Assembly (NCBI RefSeq): GCF_954871325.1
Contig: NC_088778.1
Location: 2,141,743 to 2,205,742 of the forward strand
Direction: 5' to 3'
DNA length: 64,000 nucleotides
Source of the DNA: Gordionus sp. m RMFG-2023
Lineage: Eukaryota > Nematomorpha > Gordioida > Chordodea > Parachordodidae
Below the pieces are notes generated by a model that was not told the origin of the DNA, made no database searches, and saw only the letters and a list, made by a program, of their open reading frames with translations. Shown one piece after another: positions 30,001 to 37,700 of this stretch (position 1 is the stretch's first letter; every line of letters starts with the position of its first letter). Both the position numbers and the translations under genes were made by a program.

Positions 30001-31301
30001 TCAAAGTTGCCAGGAAAAGCTTTGGTAGAGCGGTAGTGTCCATGAACGTACCCTTACCAATATGGTTGATTCAAAGTTACAAAGTAAGCTTGTTCCCTTT
30101 TTTTCCCCCGCGATTTCTCTCAACTAATTTCAGGATATTTTTTGAGATCTCGCGGGGTTTAAGTGACAAAAGTTTAAAAATTCTGAGACGCCCATTTTTT
30201 TTAATATAATTTCGGGGTAAGTTAGGCCTGTGAATGTGTACTGTGCCTTATATATAGATTCCCTATTGTTTATTTTGGACCGAGCAACAACGCTCTAATG
30301 CTTTTAAAGTGCGAACCATATTTAAACATTTCTAACAGCTCTTCTCAATATTTTATCCTGTAAAATTTTGCGCAAGCCCGAAGATTTTGCTTCCAGAAGG
30401 AACAAAGGTCTAGACACATATATCATCGAAATCTCGAGACTTGTACTCTGTTTTTCTGGGTAAAATATTGAGATAGCCGCGTTGAAAAATCGGCTCAAAA
30501 TGAACCGTTTAACAACACTAGTTTGAATTAGCCTTCGATCATCAACTCCTATTAATTTTCATATGTGTTTAAATGATTATAAAACTATTTTTTGGTGTCA
30601 AGTTAACCCCCGAATCGTTGCCAGAATTGTTAAGGCATTTCTTGATATATCAGAAGTTCGACGAATCTTATCAGACAGCTTTATTGATGTTAGACTCAAA
30701 ATTAGGAGTACTGAATGAACCAAAGACTGACAGCAAGAAGGTTAGTATTTATAAATATTTAATTTAAGCATTTGAATTTTATTATTGCTCCTCCTGTAAA
30801 ATTACAAAAAGTGGAGATGGAGTAATCTAATTTTCAGGCGACGATATAATGATAGTCCCAAATATTCTTATTTTAAAGGTGGATTCGTTATGCCCAGCAT
30901 ACATCTCTTTGCAACCCATCCAATTCCTGCTTCACTTGCTGAAGACTCGTCTCGATAATGTCATCAATGACAACGATTTGTCCCGGCTGGACACCTACGA
31001 TTATTACGAAAATGTTTTCAACCTTTCTATATTTTACAAAGTATTTATTAGAACCGGGAAACCGGTTGAAATCCGAAACCGGTTCTCATCCGGTTTTTTA
31101 AAACTTAATTAAGTTTCACTTCAGGTCCCATTATATAACGTTCAAATCCGTTACCGATATTTTAGCTAATAATTTATAAATATTTAAAAAATTATATTTT
31201 TTTTTCTAAAAACGTTATATATAAAGCTCCACTCTACATTAGAAACCAAATTAATGGAATACGTCAATAAGAGCGAAATACTGGCGAGAAACCGGATTTA
31301 A
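1..31301 (+). CDS. NUP160: Nup160, nuclear pore Y-complex nucleoporin (20 exons, 5' end outside window)
   Basis: Nup160 is a scaffold subunit of the Y (Nup107-160) complex of the nuclear pore. Exons read from splice sites: 2-376, 624-718, 3609-3771, 13713-13907, about 14855-15161, 15632-15764, 15813-16158, 17725-17876, 23768-23841, 24550-24697, 25316-25805 (or 25832), 26462-26715, 26978-27225, 27640-27918, 27989-28367, 29583-29672, 29930-30083, 30603-30740, 30879-31040, 31227-31301. All have AG/GT borders and matching phases, giving about 1418 residues, compared with roughly 1436 for the whole human protein as I recall it. Recognition rests on remembered family blocks, best in the C-terminal third: VDCLR, LLYAF-like FLYAFYVDH, NVPLPIWLIQSYK, LPELLRHFL and a C-terminal TLETKLMEYVNKSE helix. 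The start of exon 5 and the end of exon 11 are uncertain. An AATAAA at 31386-31391 is a likely poly(A) signal. Confidence 0.88.
2..3771 (+). CDS. NUP160: Nup160 exons 1-3 (end of N-terminal beta-propeller region)
   Basis: Exon 1 (open from base 2 to 376) encodes hydrophobic beta-strand-like sequence (PYLCLILPFATCEFGIP) that aligns by position with the late blades of the Nup160 propeller. It ends CAG|gttatt in phase 0. Exon 2 (624-718) reads ALYKDITLIKGNVWLSVLDE, matching the family's 'DIWALW' strand, and ends in phase 2. Exon 3 (3609-3771) opens with the completing C and ends AAG|gtaaaa. It contains FSPYAFRSQDILNAF, the counterpart of the 'LFTPGQFTNEAL' helix. A gtatgt inside exon 3, near 3640, looks like a donor but the frame stays open through it. 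Confidence 0.8.
1085..1430. repeat. Interspersed repeat copy with GGGCC-rich ends
   Basis: This roughly 350-bp segment in Nup160 intron 2 is similar along its length to 32440-32860. Shared stretches include 'acagctgctaacttaaa/acagttgctaatttaaa', 'caaaatgatcgcctaa'-like sequence, and 'atttttggatatgcggtt'-like sequence followed by 'gaaacttat..tgggcttg'. Both copies end near GGGCCTGG and a 'catgaag' motif. It has no coding potential. A non-autonomous DNA element is my inference; no target duplication was confirmed for this copy. Confidence 0.55.
1944..2460. other. Intron 2 stretch with unassigned short ORFs
   Basis: An 87-codon + strand ORF (1944-2207) and a 61-codon - strand ORF (2276-2461) lie here. 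Neither resembles a known family or joins the Nup160 exons in phase. Two similar GC-richer motifs (ATTCCCC with ACCG near 2050 and 2430) face each other, which suggests the ends of an old repeat. I see no gene. Confidence 0.3.
2475..3545. mobile_element. Ty3/gypsy reverse-transcriptase fossil arranged as a palindrome
   Basis: Two copies of the same reverse-transcriptase/RNase H-side piece of a Ty3/gypsy element face each other: about 2475-3020 on the - strand and about 3023-3545 on the + strand. The family is shown by DDLIITGSSDKEYLKNL on the - strand and GLFQFKIMPFG plus a YIDDL-like box on the + strand. The outer ends mirror each other (aataacaatccc... and ...gggattgttatt). No LTR or gag was found. 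It is broken in many places in both arms, so an old, dead insertion in Nup160 intron 2. Confidence 0.75.
4130..9362. repeat. Tandem array, about 44 copies of a 119-bp unit
   Basis: The unit is about 119 bp (112-120 by variant) and repeats head to tail for 5.2 kb. Every unit carries the perfect palindrome GACAATTGTC followed by ATAATCGTTG, a TTTTTCGA tract of variable length, TGACGTAAAT and AAGCATTGCTAACATG. Variants recur at intervals (for example ACGCAAATGGACTA near 4916, 5378, 6681 and 7625; GAAAATGAACCC near 8153, 8511 and 9225), which suggests spread by block duplication. The copies are nearly identical, so the expansion looks recent or homogenised. hAT transposases are known to bind subterminal repeats, so a binding role is plausible but inferred. 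Confidence 0.92.
9363..12854 (-). mobile_element. Inner hAT transposon core with long inverted arms
   Basis: The ends CAGGGTTTCC(T/C)ATTC are inverted repeats that extend about 370-410 bp inward (9363-9730 against 12445-12854), so it is foldback-like. It encodes the hAT transposase relic at about 10000-11650. The flanking 8 bases (TCTAGATA left, TATCTAGA right) are reverse complements rather than direct repeats, because the 119-bp array units on the two sides also face each other. It may be an insertion at the centre of a pre-existing palindrome around TCTAGA, or the original core of the whole element. Confidence 0.7.
9990..11650 (-). pseudogene. hAT transposase with BED zinc finger, degraded
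   Basis: Read on the - strand: the end of a BED finger (NLRRHMKSMHPEAL, near 11630-11580); the catalytic-region segment 11464-11051 with LVSLTTDIWSQNSI, YCAITVHFID and AITRDNGSDI; HRCLAHVMKIIVKEG near 11010; a middle segment 10698-10284; and the C-terminal hATC dimerisation domain 10220-10000 with WWSGNAKRFPKLSNMARDYL and TSVGSERVF. An intron at 10221-10283 still has a GT donor and AG acceptor. Stops separate the segments near 11000-10700, and a one-base shift follows SERVF (after it the next frame reads SRAADTLKNKPNRMSSSTLK), so it is not translatable as it stands. Confidence 0.82.
12857..13110. repeat. Two inverted units of the 119-bp repeat (right arm)
   Basis: Two full units and a part of a third, in the opposite orientation to the left array, lie between the hAT core and the right terminal repeat. 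GACAATTGTC occurs in them at the expected spacing. The right arm thus has about 2 units against about 44 on the left. Confidence 0.88.
13408..13600. repeat. Small GC-richer repeat remnant
   Basis: Between the hAT and Nup160 exon 4, the stretch around 13475-13590 has 'ctgcagagataccatttgcatggcccg' and ends 'ggtctgcagatctctg', giving short inverted ends. The first motif resembles the start of the GC-rich repeat at 40545 (ctgcagaggtgccatttctacgacccgg). It is probably a short non-autonomous element of the same group. Confidence 0.4.
13713..17876 (+). CDS. NUP160: Nup160 exons 4-8 (first part of alpha-helical domain)
   Basis: Exon 4 (13713-13907) encodes SELKSILIATLKTLIPSLI and DLVLQDVLREIYKECLLC, the helical pair that follows the propeller. 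Exon 5 (start about 14855, end 15161) is the least certain: the frame closes upstream at 14816, the acceptor chosen is AG at 14853-14854, and its first half resembles the family poorly, while MEEDEVNSFRILMEKLLQ at the end fits better. Exons 6 (15632-15764), 7 (15813-16158) and 8 (17725-17876) join in phases 1, 2 and 0. Exon 7 is rich in acidic residues before a long hydrophobic helix region. Exon 8 contains TLSRLFYLTWFSGVVMV, matching 'LLLSYYLIKW'. Confidence 0.72.
14270..14575 (+). repeat. Interspersed repeat copy A with three ~50-bp tandem units
   Basis: This copy in Nup160 intron 4 shares 'taaattaccgtttggcgttggctacca', 'ttcttcgctttgtaat' and 'gcagacgataatataattttt' with 23180-23625. The motif 'aataagaacgcagacgataatataa' occurs three times between 14446 and 14572. 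No coding capacity was seen. Confidence 0.65.
16159..17724. other. Nup160 intron 7, no gene seen
   Basis: This 1.57 kb intron contains AT-rich sequence, a G-tract near 16336, and 'actatttggtattcg' twice (16430-16480), a motif resembling the ATTCGAATAG-rich stretch in intron 4 (14650-14760). The longest ORF (16797-17000) begins inside plain AT-rich sequence and resembles nothing. Confidence 0.4.
19160..21398. pseudogene. hAT transposase fragments (DUF4371/ZMYM-like type) within the palindrome
   Basis: On the - strand, 20198-19953 reads LNSMKGQGYDGAPWMSGH and ALCVHCSSHCLNLKI, the signature of hAT transposases with a DUF4371 domain. On the + strand, 21132-21398 reads FSTLKRLKIYLRNTTGEKRI and NALALLNIYKEIV, the hATC dimerisation end. 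The mirrored copy of this end lies on the - strand at about 19640-19165. Several frame changes and stops separate the parts; no complete transposase is present. This is a different hAT lineage from the BED-finger copies at 9990-11650 and 33052-34758. Confidence 0.72.
20760..21005. repeat. Insert interrupting the right palindrome arm, with a relic 119-bp unit
   Basis: The right arm is interrupted here relative to the left. The insert contains a ~65-bp tandem pair ('attaaaagaggtggtttttc' twice) and, at 20885-20990, a diverged unit of the large array (GACAATTGTCATA, ATTTTTTAAG, then 'ataatttatattgtaaagat' as in the terminal arm of the 3839-13386 element). The array-bearing hAT family therefore has at least one other relative in this window. 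Confidence 0.6.
22676..22860. repeat. Short hairpin element (~170 bp)
   Basis: 'catgttatcgctgacaatcataaaaacatatgataatcatcat' is mirrored by 'atgatgattatcatatgtttttatgatcgacagtgttaacatg' after a ~75-bp loop. It abuts the right end of the gypsy/hAT palindrome. It is probably a MITE or foldback remnant; no target duplication was established. Confidence 0.6.
23040..23105 (+). repeat. Pyrimidine (TTTC/CTTT) microsatellite
   Basis: A tract of about 60 bp made of TTTCT/CTTTC repeats on the + strand. A related TTCTTTCGTTCG/TTTCTTTC tract lies at about 39390-39445. Confidence 0.8.
23180..23625 (+). repeat. Interspersed repeat copy B, split by a MITE
   Basis: This is the second copy of the repeat at 14270-14575 ('aaattaccgtttgacgttagcaacca', 'ttcttcgtatttgtaat', 'aataagaaggcagacgataatata'). 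It is interrupted at 23252-23426 by a hAT MITE, so the MITE landed after this copy was in place. It continues on the right side through 'aatagacaacctcaatttaaa'. Confidence 0.65.
23244..23434 (+). mobile_element. hAT MITE copy 1 (175 bp) with 8-bp target duplication
   Basis: The element at 23252-23426 begins CAGAGTTGTTAAAGGATCTAG and ends CTTTTAACAACTCTG. The interior is built from TATCTAGATAC-type palindromic words. A perfect direct repeat GTAATATT flanks it (23244-23251 and 23427-23434). It is non-autonomous; the ends and 8-bp duplication place it in the hAT superfamily. It lies in Nup160 intron 8. Confidence 0.88.
23768..25832 (+). CDS. NUP160: Nup160 exons 9-11 (central helical domain)
   Basis: Exon 9 (23768-23841) reads NLAKQQLELLKIDSICS, matching the 'LESNLQHLSVLELTDS' helix. 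Exon 10 (24550-24697) reads SPNETVLFDLNKTLKQQIL and ends AT|gtaaaa. Exon 11 starts at 25316 (A + TGG), so that 'RYIWPCDTSKF' spans the junction like human 'LLWPSNPGCLF'. It continues with YDIVFYLFAKCQFKTLITYI, matching 'LFECLMGNCQYVQLQDYI'. Its 3' end could be 25805 (ATC|gtatat) or 25832 (AAA|gttatt); both are phase 0. A proline-rich acidic loop near its end has no clear human counterpart. Confidence 0.8.
25948..26271 (-). CDS. Unassigned 107-aa ORF antisense in Nup160 intron 11
   Basis: The ORF has a genuine ATG start and a TAA end. Its codons are clearly richer in G and C than the surrounding intron and resemble those of the Nup160 exons. The product is basic and aromatic-rich (VRAAFIVRKYSD, YRLAVNSALYFVLYYKRG) with no recognised domain. 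Two internal stretches are related ('aaacgatagca' plus 'aatttaacatgtatttagtaaat'-like sequence near 25960 and 26110), so it may derive from a repeat. It could be a small gene, an exon of an unseen antisense gene, or an old element fragment. Confidence 0.3.
   Translation of the reverse strand: MFNLSNARTFQNILCMPVDRVRAAFIVRKYSDVVSSDAEFTKYMLNLCYRLAVNSALYFVLYYKRGLRAGDGAFQVKRENSVKSYRAAKITKYTLLNFLDVLSFSHN
26462..31301 (+). CDS. NUP160: Nup160 exons 12-20 (C-terminal helical domain and stop)
   Basis: Nine compact exons with short introns, the best conserved part. Landmarks are VDCLRVFLNTLYAKN (exon 13), MMELALKCGNLVKNV (exon 14), the 379-nt exon 15, a 90-nt exon 16 (29583-29672) containing QWNWLTDSTAEES that matches 'AWAWLAANQL', QKAWNIARRHLETFYD and NVPLPIWLIQSY (exon 17), and the final KLMEYVNKSEILARN helix. 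Exon 16 is symmetrical in phase (2 to 2), so it could be skipped without a frame change. The stop TAA is at 31299-31301. Confidence 0.88.
27226..27639. other. Nup160 intron 13, no feature recognised
   Basis: 413 bp of AT-rich sequence ending in a long pyrimidine tract (27540-27620) ahead of the exon 14 acceptor. No repeat family or ORF of interest was seen. Confidence 0.5.
28508..29484. mobile_element. Non-autonomous hAT-like element (~975 bp)
   Basis: In Nup160 intron 15. The left end CAGTGCTGTAAACGTTA is mirrored by the right end TAACGATGTTACTTTACAGCACTAG. Each end also carries serial 'gttac/gtaac' words (acgcgttaccttt..., ...agtaacgaattg). The interior is AT-rich without a readable transposase. 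The flanking bases do not give a clear 8-bp duplication, so the exact ends are tentative. Confidence 0.6.
30330..30530. repeat. Right end of a TAGTGTTGTTAAA-type hAT element
   Basis: The sequence 'aaatcggctcaaaatgaaccgtttaacaacacta' just before Nup160 exon 18 is, read on the - strand, TAGTGTTGTTAAACGG..., the same terminal motif as the element at 3839-13386. No matching left end was found, so this is a truncated copy. Confidence 0.45.
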
Positions 31302-31777
31302 AGATGTGAAAAATGTCGCCATTTTATTAAAAAAAATTTTTTTTATTTATTCGCATTTTTTATATTCATAAACAATTTTCGTGTAAATAAAATATGTTAG
31401 ATTATATCGATTTATTATATTGAATTATATTACATCCCTATCAAAAAAAAATATAATGAAATGTATAAATAAAAGTGTGAGCAAATATTACTTATTTGAC
31501 GGTTGATTTAAAAGTAAAATAAAGATTATTATTATATATACATATATATTTATAAATATTCATTGTTATTTTTTTTTGCATTTGAATTTAAAAAAAAAAT
31601 ACAATTTGATAAATAATATCGAATATTTTTGCATTGAGAATAGAGGGTTAAAAAAAATAAATATTTTTTTTGGTAATTGTGAATATATTAAAATATAAAA
31701 AATTCTTTAAAAAAATAATATTTTAATTTTTAAATAAATTAAATCTTTTTAAAATTTTTATGGAAGGATATGTCAGA
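31302..31777. other. Intergenic space between convergent Nup160 and MIOX
   Basis: 476 bp of very AT-rich DNA between the Nup160 stop (+) and the MIOX stop (-). It contains AATAAA at 31386-31391 on the + strand, 85 bases past the Nup160 stop, a plausible poly(A) signal. No other feature was seen. Confidence 0.6.
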
Positions 31778-34700
31778 TCAAAAAAATAATTTCCTATCGG
31801 CGTCCTCGAAGTATTTGGCGATTATACTACCGTAATAAGGTTTAAGACTTTCCAGGTCGGGTATGTCTCGGGGATTGTCGGATTTAGTGTACAAGTCGAA
31901 GCGATTGAAAGTTTGGACGAAGGGAAGAGTTACCGCCAAATCCGGGCTTTCATTGCACAGGTGGTAATACTGACCAGCGCTGTGCCAGGGGTAGAAGGAA
32001 TGAAACCTTTAATCAAATTCGATAAACAACAAAAAATAAATAAAATAATTTGTTTTGAAATTTTAAATTATTGTTTAAATATTACCTCACGATATCGAGA
32101 GCTAATTGAGGTAGAGTGTTTTGATTATATTTGAGAAATTGGTACATGTATTCTTGATTATTTTATTTTAATAAAAAAAATTATTTTTTAACCGATTCTA
32201 AAAAAGGGGCGATAAACGATATGTTAACCCAAGATTCAACTTAATCTCGAGGAAAGTGGGGAGTTGGGGGGGGGGGGATAAATTTGGGGCCAGATGGCAA
32301 GAGCCATTTCTAAAATAGTAATTAGACCCACACCCAGAAGCCGCGTATTCCCATGACATTATAATTTGGGGAATTTTCCCAACTTTGTAAGGTACGCAAT
32401 TTTAATATATAAACAGTTATAACATATAATTTTAAGAAAAGACCTTCATGGATCGGGCTAGCCCATCGGCCGGGTATAGGGCTAATATTACATTTTCTAG
32501 TGGGCCTGGGCCGAGCCTGGATTTTAAAATTTTTTTAATGGGCTGGGCTTTGGGCCTAAAATTAATTAAAACAGTTGCTAATTTAAAGAAATATTGCCTT
32601 TTTTTTCTTCTACTAATAATAAATTTCAGTATTGTAAAACAAAATGATCGCCTAAATATATTTTAACGTTGTATATTATTTTCATTAAATAAAAAAAAAA
32701 AAGATTAAATTTTTGGATATGCGGTTGGGCCAGGTTCGTGAAATTTTTTTGAAACTTATCATGGGCTTGAATTTCTTTCAACATTAGATAGGTGGCTAAA
32801 AAAAATTTTTTACTGCTGGCCTGGGATGGAATTGGTCAATAAATTAAGGCCCATGAAGATCTCTTATTGCAAATCGAATTTTGATTGTATAAACCAAAAA
32901 ATGCGCGAGTTGATTGTCAAATTCGTATTAAAATATTCAGGTATGGATTTACTTTTTAATACAAATAAATTTAAATTGGATCGCATACTTTGTGACACCA
33001 TTCACCCCCAAAAAAAATCAATTCGGTATTTAAAAGATACTTAGGTTATTTCAGGGTTGGGCAGTATCGCGGATATTTGTATCTTAAACTAAGCATACTT
33101 AATGACAAATTTTTTGAAGTACTTCAAGATGATCATAATAAAGAAATTCATCGTGACTTTGGTATTGACGAAAAAGTTATAGCAACTGTTACAGATAACG
33201 GCTCTAACTTTAAGAAAGCTTTCAAGGAGTTTGGATATTCTATGGAAGCTGTAGAGAATGACTTTGACATCAATGATGATGAATGTATAGAATTCGAAAT
33301 CATTCAAAGTATTATTTAATACTTCTTTAAAATTTAATATGATATTGTAAATTTAGTAAAAAATTTTATTCATATAAAATTATTTATTTGTTTATTTAAG
33401 GGTCTAAAGAAGCCTCAATAACATTGCCTCAACACATTCGTTGTTTGTGCCATACGATAAGTCTAATTGCCACAACAGATGTCGAGAGAGCTAGGATTCT
33501 CCTAACATTTCTAAAATTCATCATCCTGCAATAGCTAAATGCTAAGCTATGGAATGCAAATAATAGGCCTAAAACTGCAGAACTTATCAAAGCAGTTTTA
33601 GGAAAACAATTAGTTACACCTTGTTGCACTAGATGGAATAGTTTGTATGATAGTCTTCATAGTTTATTAAAATTTAAAGGCGAACTTCCTAAATTATGTC
33701 AAAAATTAGAATTTCCTAAATTAAGAGATATTGAAATTCAATATTTAGAAGAATATTGCAATATAATGGCCCCATTGGCTATAGCGATTGACAAAATACA
33801 GAGTGAAATCAACTGCTATTATGGAGAATCAGCTCCAATTTTAAATGTCGTTAAAAAAAAATTACAAATTTAATTCAAACCATTCTACAATTTTGCAAAC
33901 CATTAGCTATTGCCATAGAAAATTATTTAAATAAAAGATTTAAAAATATATATGATTTTGATAACAATTTTAAAAGTGCATTTTTGGCAACTATTCTCAT
34001 CATCCCTATTTTAAAAATCGTTGGATTGATGGTGAAAAAGAAAAAAAAATACCTTCAGGATTTGTTATTACATGAAGTTTTAATTGTTTTTAAAAATAAT
34101 ATTGAAATTAATACTTCAACAAAATCTTCAATTGATGAAGATGATGATTACTTTTGCCTTAAAAGTACCACATCCAATTCTAATAATTAAATAAATGATA
34201 TTGAAATTGAGGTCCTAAATTATATGAAAGATGACAGGTGGAGTATAAATATGTTAAATAGTTATAAATATATAAAAGAAATATTTATTAAATATAACAC
34301 AATATTACCCTCTTCAGCCCCCGTTGAAAGATTATTTAGCTTTGCTAATATGGTTAATAGACCAAATCGTCAAAGATAGAACGATAAATCATTTGAAAAA
34401 TTAATAATATTAAAAAATAATGCTGATTATTATTATTTACTAATTATATAATTATTAAATGGAATATCGCATTTTCTTTTATAATAAATTTGTTATTTTC
34501 TACAATTTATTTTCAATATTTTTTTATAAATTTATATTATAGATAAGAAAATAAAGCTTTATACATTTTGATTTTGACTATTTAAAGTTTTTTAAAAAAG
34601 TATCTTGTATCTTAGATACTTTAAAAAAAATACAAGTATCTTGTATCTCATATCTTATTGAAATTTTTCTAAAGTATCTAGTATCTTGTATCTTAAATAC

Positions 34701-37700
34701 AAAATTTTATAAAGTATCTGTATCCGAATACAATTTTCTTAAAATTTGCCCAACCCTAGGTTATTTTCAAAAAACGTGAACGTCATTTTTAAACGTTATT
34801 TTTCAAATTTAATTTAAGAAATTTTTTTTTTTTTATATAAGTGTAATTAATCGTCGCAAAATGACAAATGCACTAAATTTAAAATTTTAAGTTATTTTGA
34901 ATATGTATTTTTGTGTTCCCAAGTCAATTTAGAATCGCGAAATAATATATAATGAATACGATTTGCGATATAAAAATTATTCCACAAAAATAAAAAAAAC
35001 TATAACAATAAATTAAATGATAGAATTCATCTTATGGTAAAAAAAACATAACTAACCTGAGTGTTAAGGGGAGAAGGGGGTGGTTGGTAATAGATGACCA
35101 ATATATACGAAATGTATATATACATATGACCATTTTCGTTTACTCCAAAATATATATTTATAATTCTTATGTTAAAAAAAAAATTTCTATAGGACAGAGC
35201 TTAGAAAATAGGTGTCAATATATATTTCTTTATTTTTACCATCGTGACCCCATGACATAATAAGATTATCTAATCCGCAATGAGGATTGTATATACCGTA
35301 TTTAGAGCTTATTATATAAAATTTAAAAAAAATAATCTATATTACTGAAGTGAAACGATAGCATTAATATTAACGTAGTTATTTAGTGTTTGTTAAATTA
35401 TCTAACTTTGACCATTTCTATTGTGTCTTATTCAGGCCTTTAGACTAAAATATTGAATTAAACTTCAAAGTTGAGTCTTAACTCTAAGATTGACTAGAAT
35501 ATTTCTGGATAAAAATATGGCTGCGCTGTTTTATAGTTGAGTAAAGATAGCGTAGTTTAACGATACTAGTTAGTTATGTTTCACGTATTAAATAAAAACT
35601 ATACATGTTAGCATCAAGGCGTTTTTTCTTTCGGCATGGTGTTAATTTTAACAACTCTCAATCATTTATTGAAGTGTGGTTTTTTTTTTAAAAAAATTTT
35701 AAAAGATCGAATTTTATCGGAAATGTATTCTGTCATGTTTGGAACACCTGTGCCTGTTCCTATGAATTGTGAATAATTTTGCTGTTGACCTATGAATCAT
35801 ATATAATTTATATTTAAAAAAAAAATATATGGAAAAATTGTATTCCAAACATCATGACGGCATGTATTTCCGGTGAAATCGGATTTTTTAAATTTTAAAA
35901 AATGGCGCTCAAAAAAAACACGTTGACACCAACATATTTGATTGGCTGTAGAAGACGCCGTTGATTGACTTTTGGTCTAAATGTCGTTCAAGCTTTTGTC
36001 TAAACGCCTTTCAATGATATGAGTGACAGGTTAAGTATAGATTAGTATCAATGTCATTTGAAAGTGAGGGAGAGGAAACTTGTATAGAGGATCGCGAAAA
36101 TCGGAATTCGAAGAAAAACTTTTCGGCCCAAATACGATGTCGGGAGAGGGAGAGCAACCCAAGGGATAGGTGTCACCCACAACGCACCATTGATGTTCGC
36201 CATAAAATGCCATTATTTTGCCGAGGTCATGAATTAGACCCGTGAGATGGAACCAATCTAATTTTATTTTATTTAAAATTAAATTAAATTAATACAAATA
36301 TTTATTTTAAATTAAAATTTTTTCAAACAGATCCGAATAGCTTTATAATGGCATATGAATGGGCATATATATTATATAGAAAAAGGTATATAATGTAAGG
36401 CAAAAATCAGAGTTATTAAAGGATCTAGATACAAGTATCTAGATCCTGTATCTAGATATAAAAATGTGGTATCTGTATCTAGATAGATTTTTTATTAAAA
36501 TATCTGTATCTAGATATTATTTTTAGACGATGTATCTGTATCTAGATCCATTTAAAAAGTATCTTTTAACAACTCTGGCAAAAATTGAACTTTGCTAATT
36601 TCAAATAATTTCCATAATAATTCAGAAAACTAACTACATATATTCAGTTTTAATTTTTTTTTAATAAAAAAAATAAATAATAATCATCAAACTCAACAGT
36701 TCAATTACGAGATAAATTTATAAAATATCGCTTAGGGACTAATGTAGCGGCGCGTTATTTACGAAAGCAGAGCCGGTTATATATGGGGCGTTTAGATGAA
36801 AAACGTTTTAAAAAACATATGTTGCGGATCGATATTTTTGAAAAACAACCTAAATCCGGATATCCTTTCCTGATTCTTTCGGCAGTTTGAAACGAATGAA
36901 TTATATTCGGTAGCGAAGTCTTTTTTTTTAAAAAAAAACGGTATAATTGGAGATGTATAAATCCGGGAGCGAGATTCGGGTTCTATTAAAATTGCCGGTT
37001 TTTGTACCCGACCCGGCCGGATAGTTAAAATTGGTATCAGGCTATTTTTTATTAAAAAATTCGGACCCGATCAGATAATTAAATAAAAAATTTGGTATCC
37101 TGTTATTAATTTTTGTATCCTCTCTTCCTCCCTCTCCCCTCCCAGCTGGAAAATTAAGATCCGGTTATGTGATCTGGCTGAAAAGAAAAAGAAAAATTAT
37201 ATCCGGGAAAGATTTCATTATTTTTAAAAAATGTATTAAAAATTTGTAAACGCAAAAAAAACGTCTTTTTTTTGTTTTCCTATAAAAAAAAAAATTAAAT
37301 AATGTGATATTTAATATTTAGAAGATAAATAAAGATAATTAATTGCTCATAAAATGTCAATCATTATTTTAATTTTACCTCCTCGAAAAAAAAATGACAA
37401 TTTTATATTTTGTCAAAATTTTTTTAAATTTTATTTACATCGGGGTCACTTTGGTCCACGATTTTATTCATGAGCTCCAAGGCCTCCATTAATGTCAGCT
37501 GTATTTTGTCGAATTTGAGCCATTTTTTGTGCTATAGACGTAATACATTAAAATACAACTAAATATATATTTTTTTTTAGATATTATGATTATGTTTAAA
37601 AGATGTTTAAACGGAAAAAATAACCGATATAGAAACCGTAACGAATATCGGTTCGAGTTTGGGTTCAAATATAAACAACGGGTTCGGTTCGAACATTTAA

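Noticed and set aside
32310-32400. Possible MIOX exon reading PQIIMSW on the - strand
   Set aside because: No GT donor gives the needed phase and the HD ligand is absent. The true exon with SWGHD and correct phases is at 35240-35307. The resemblance is chance or a tiny copied piece.
36051-36245. 64-aa + strand ORF
   Set aside because: Antisense shadow of the MIOX exon at 36080-36257.
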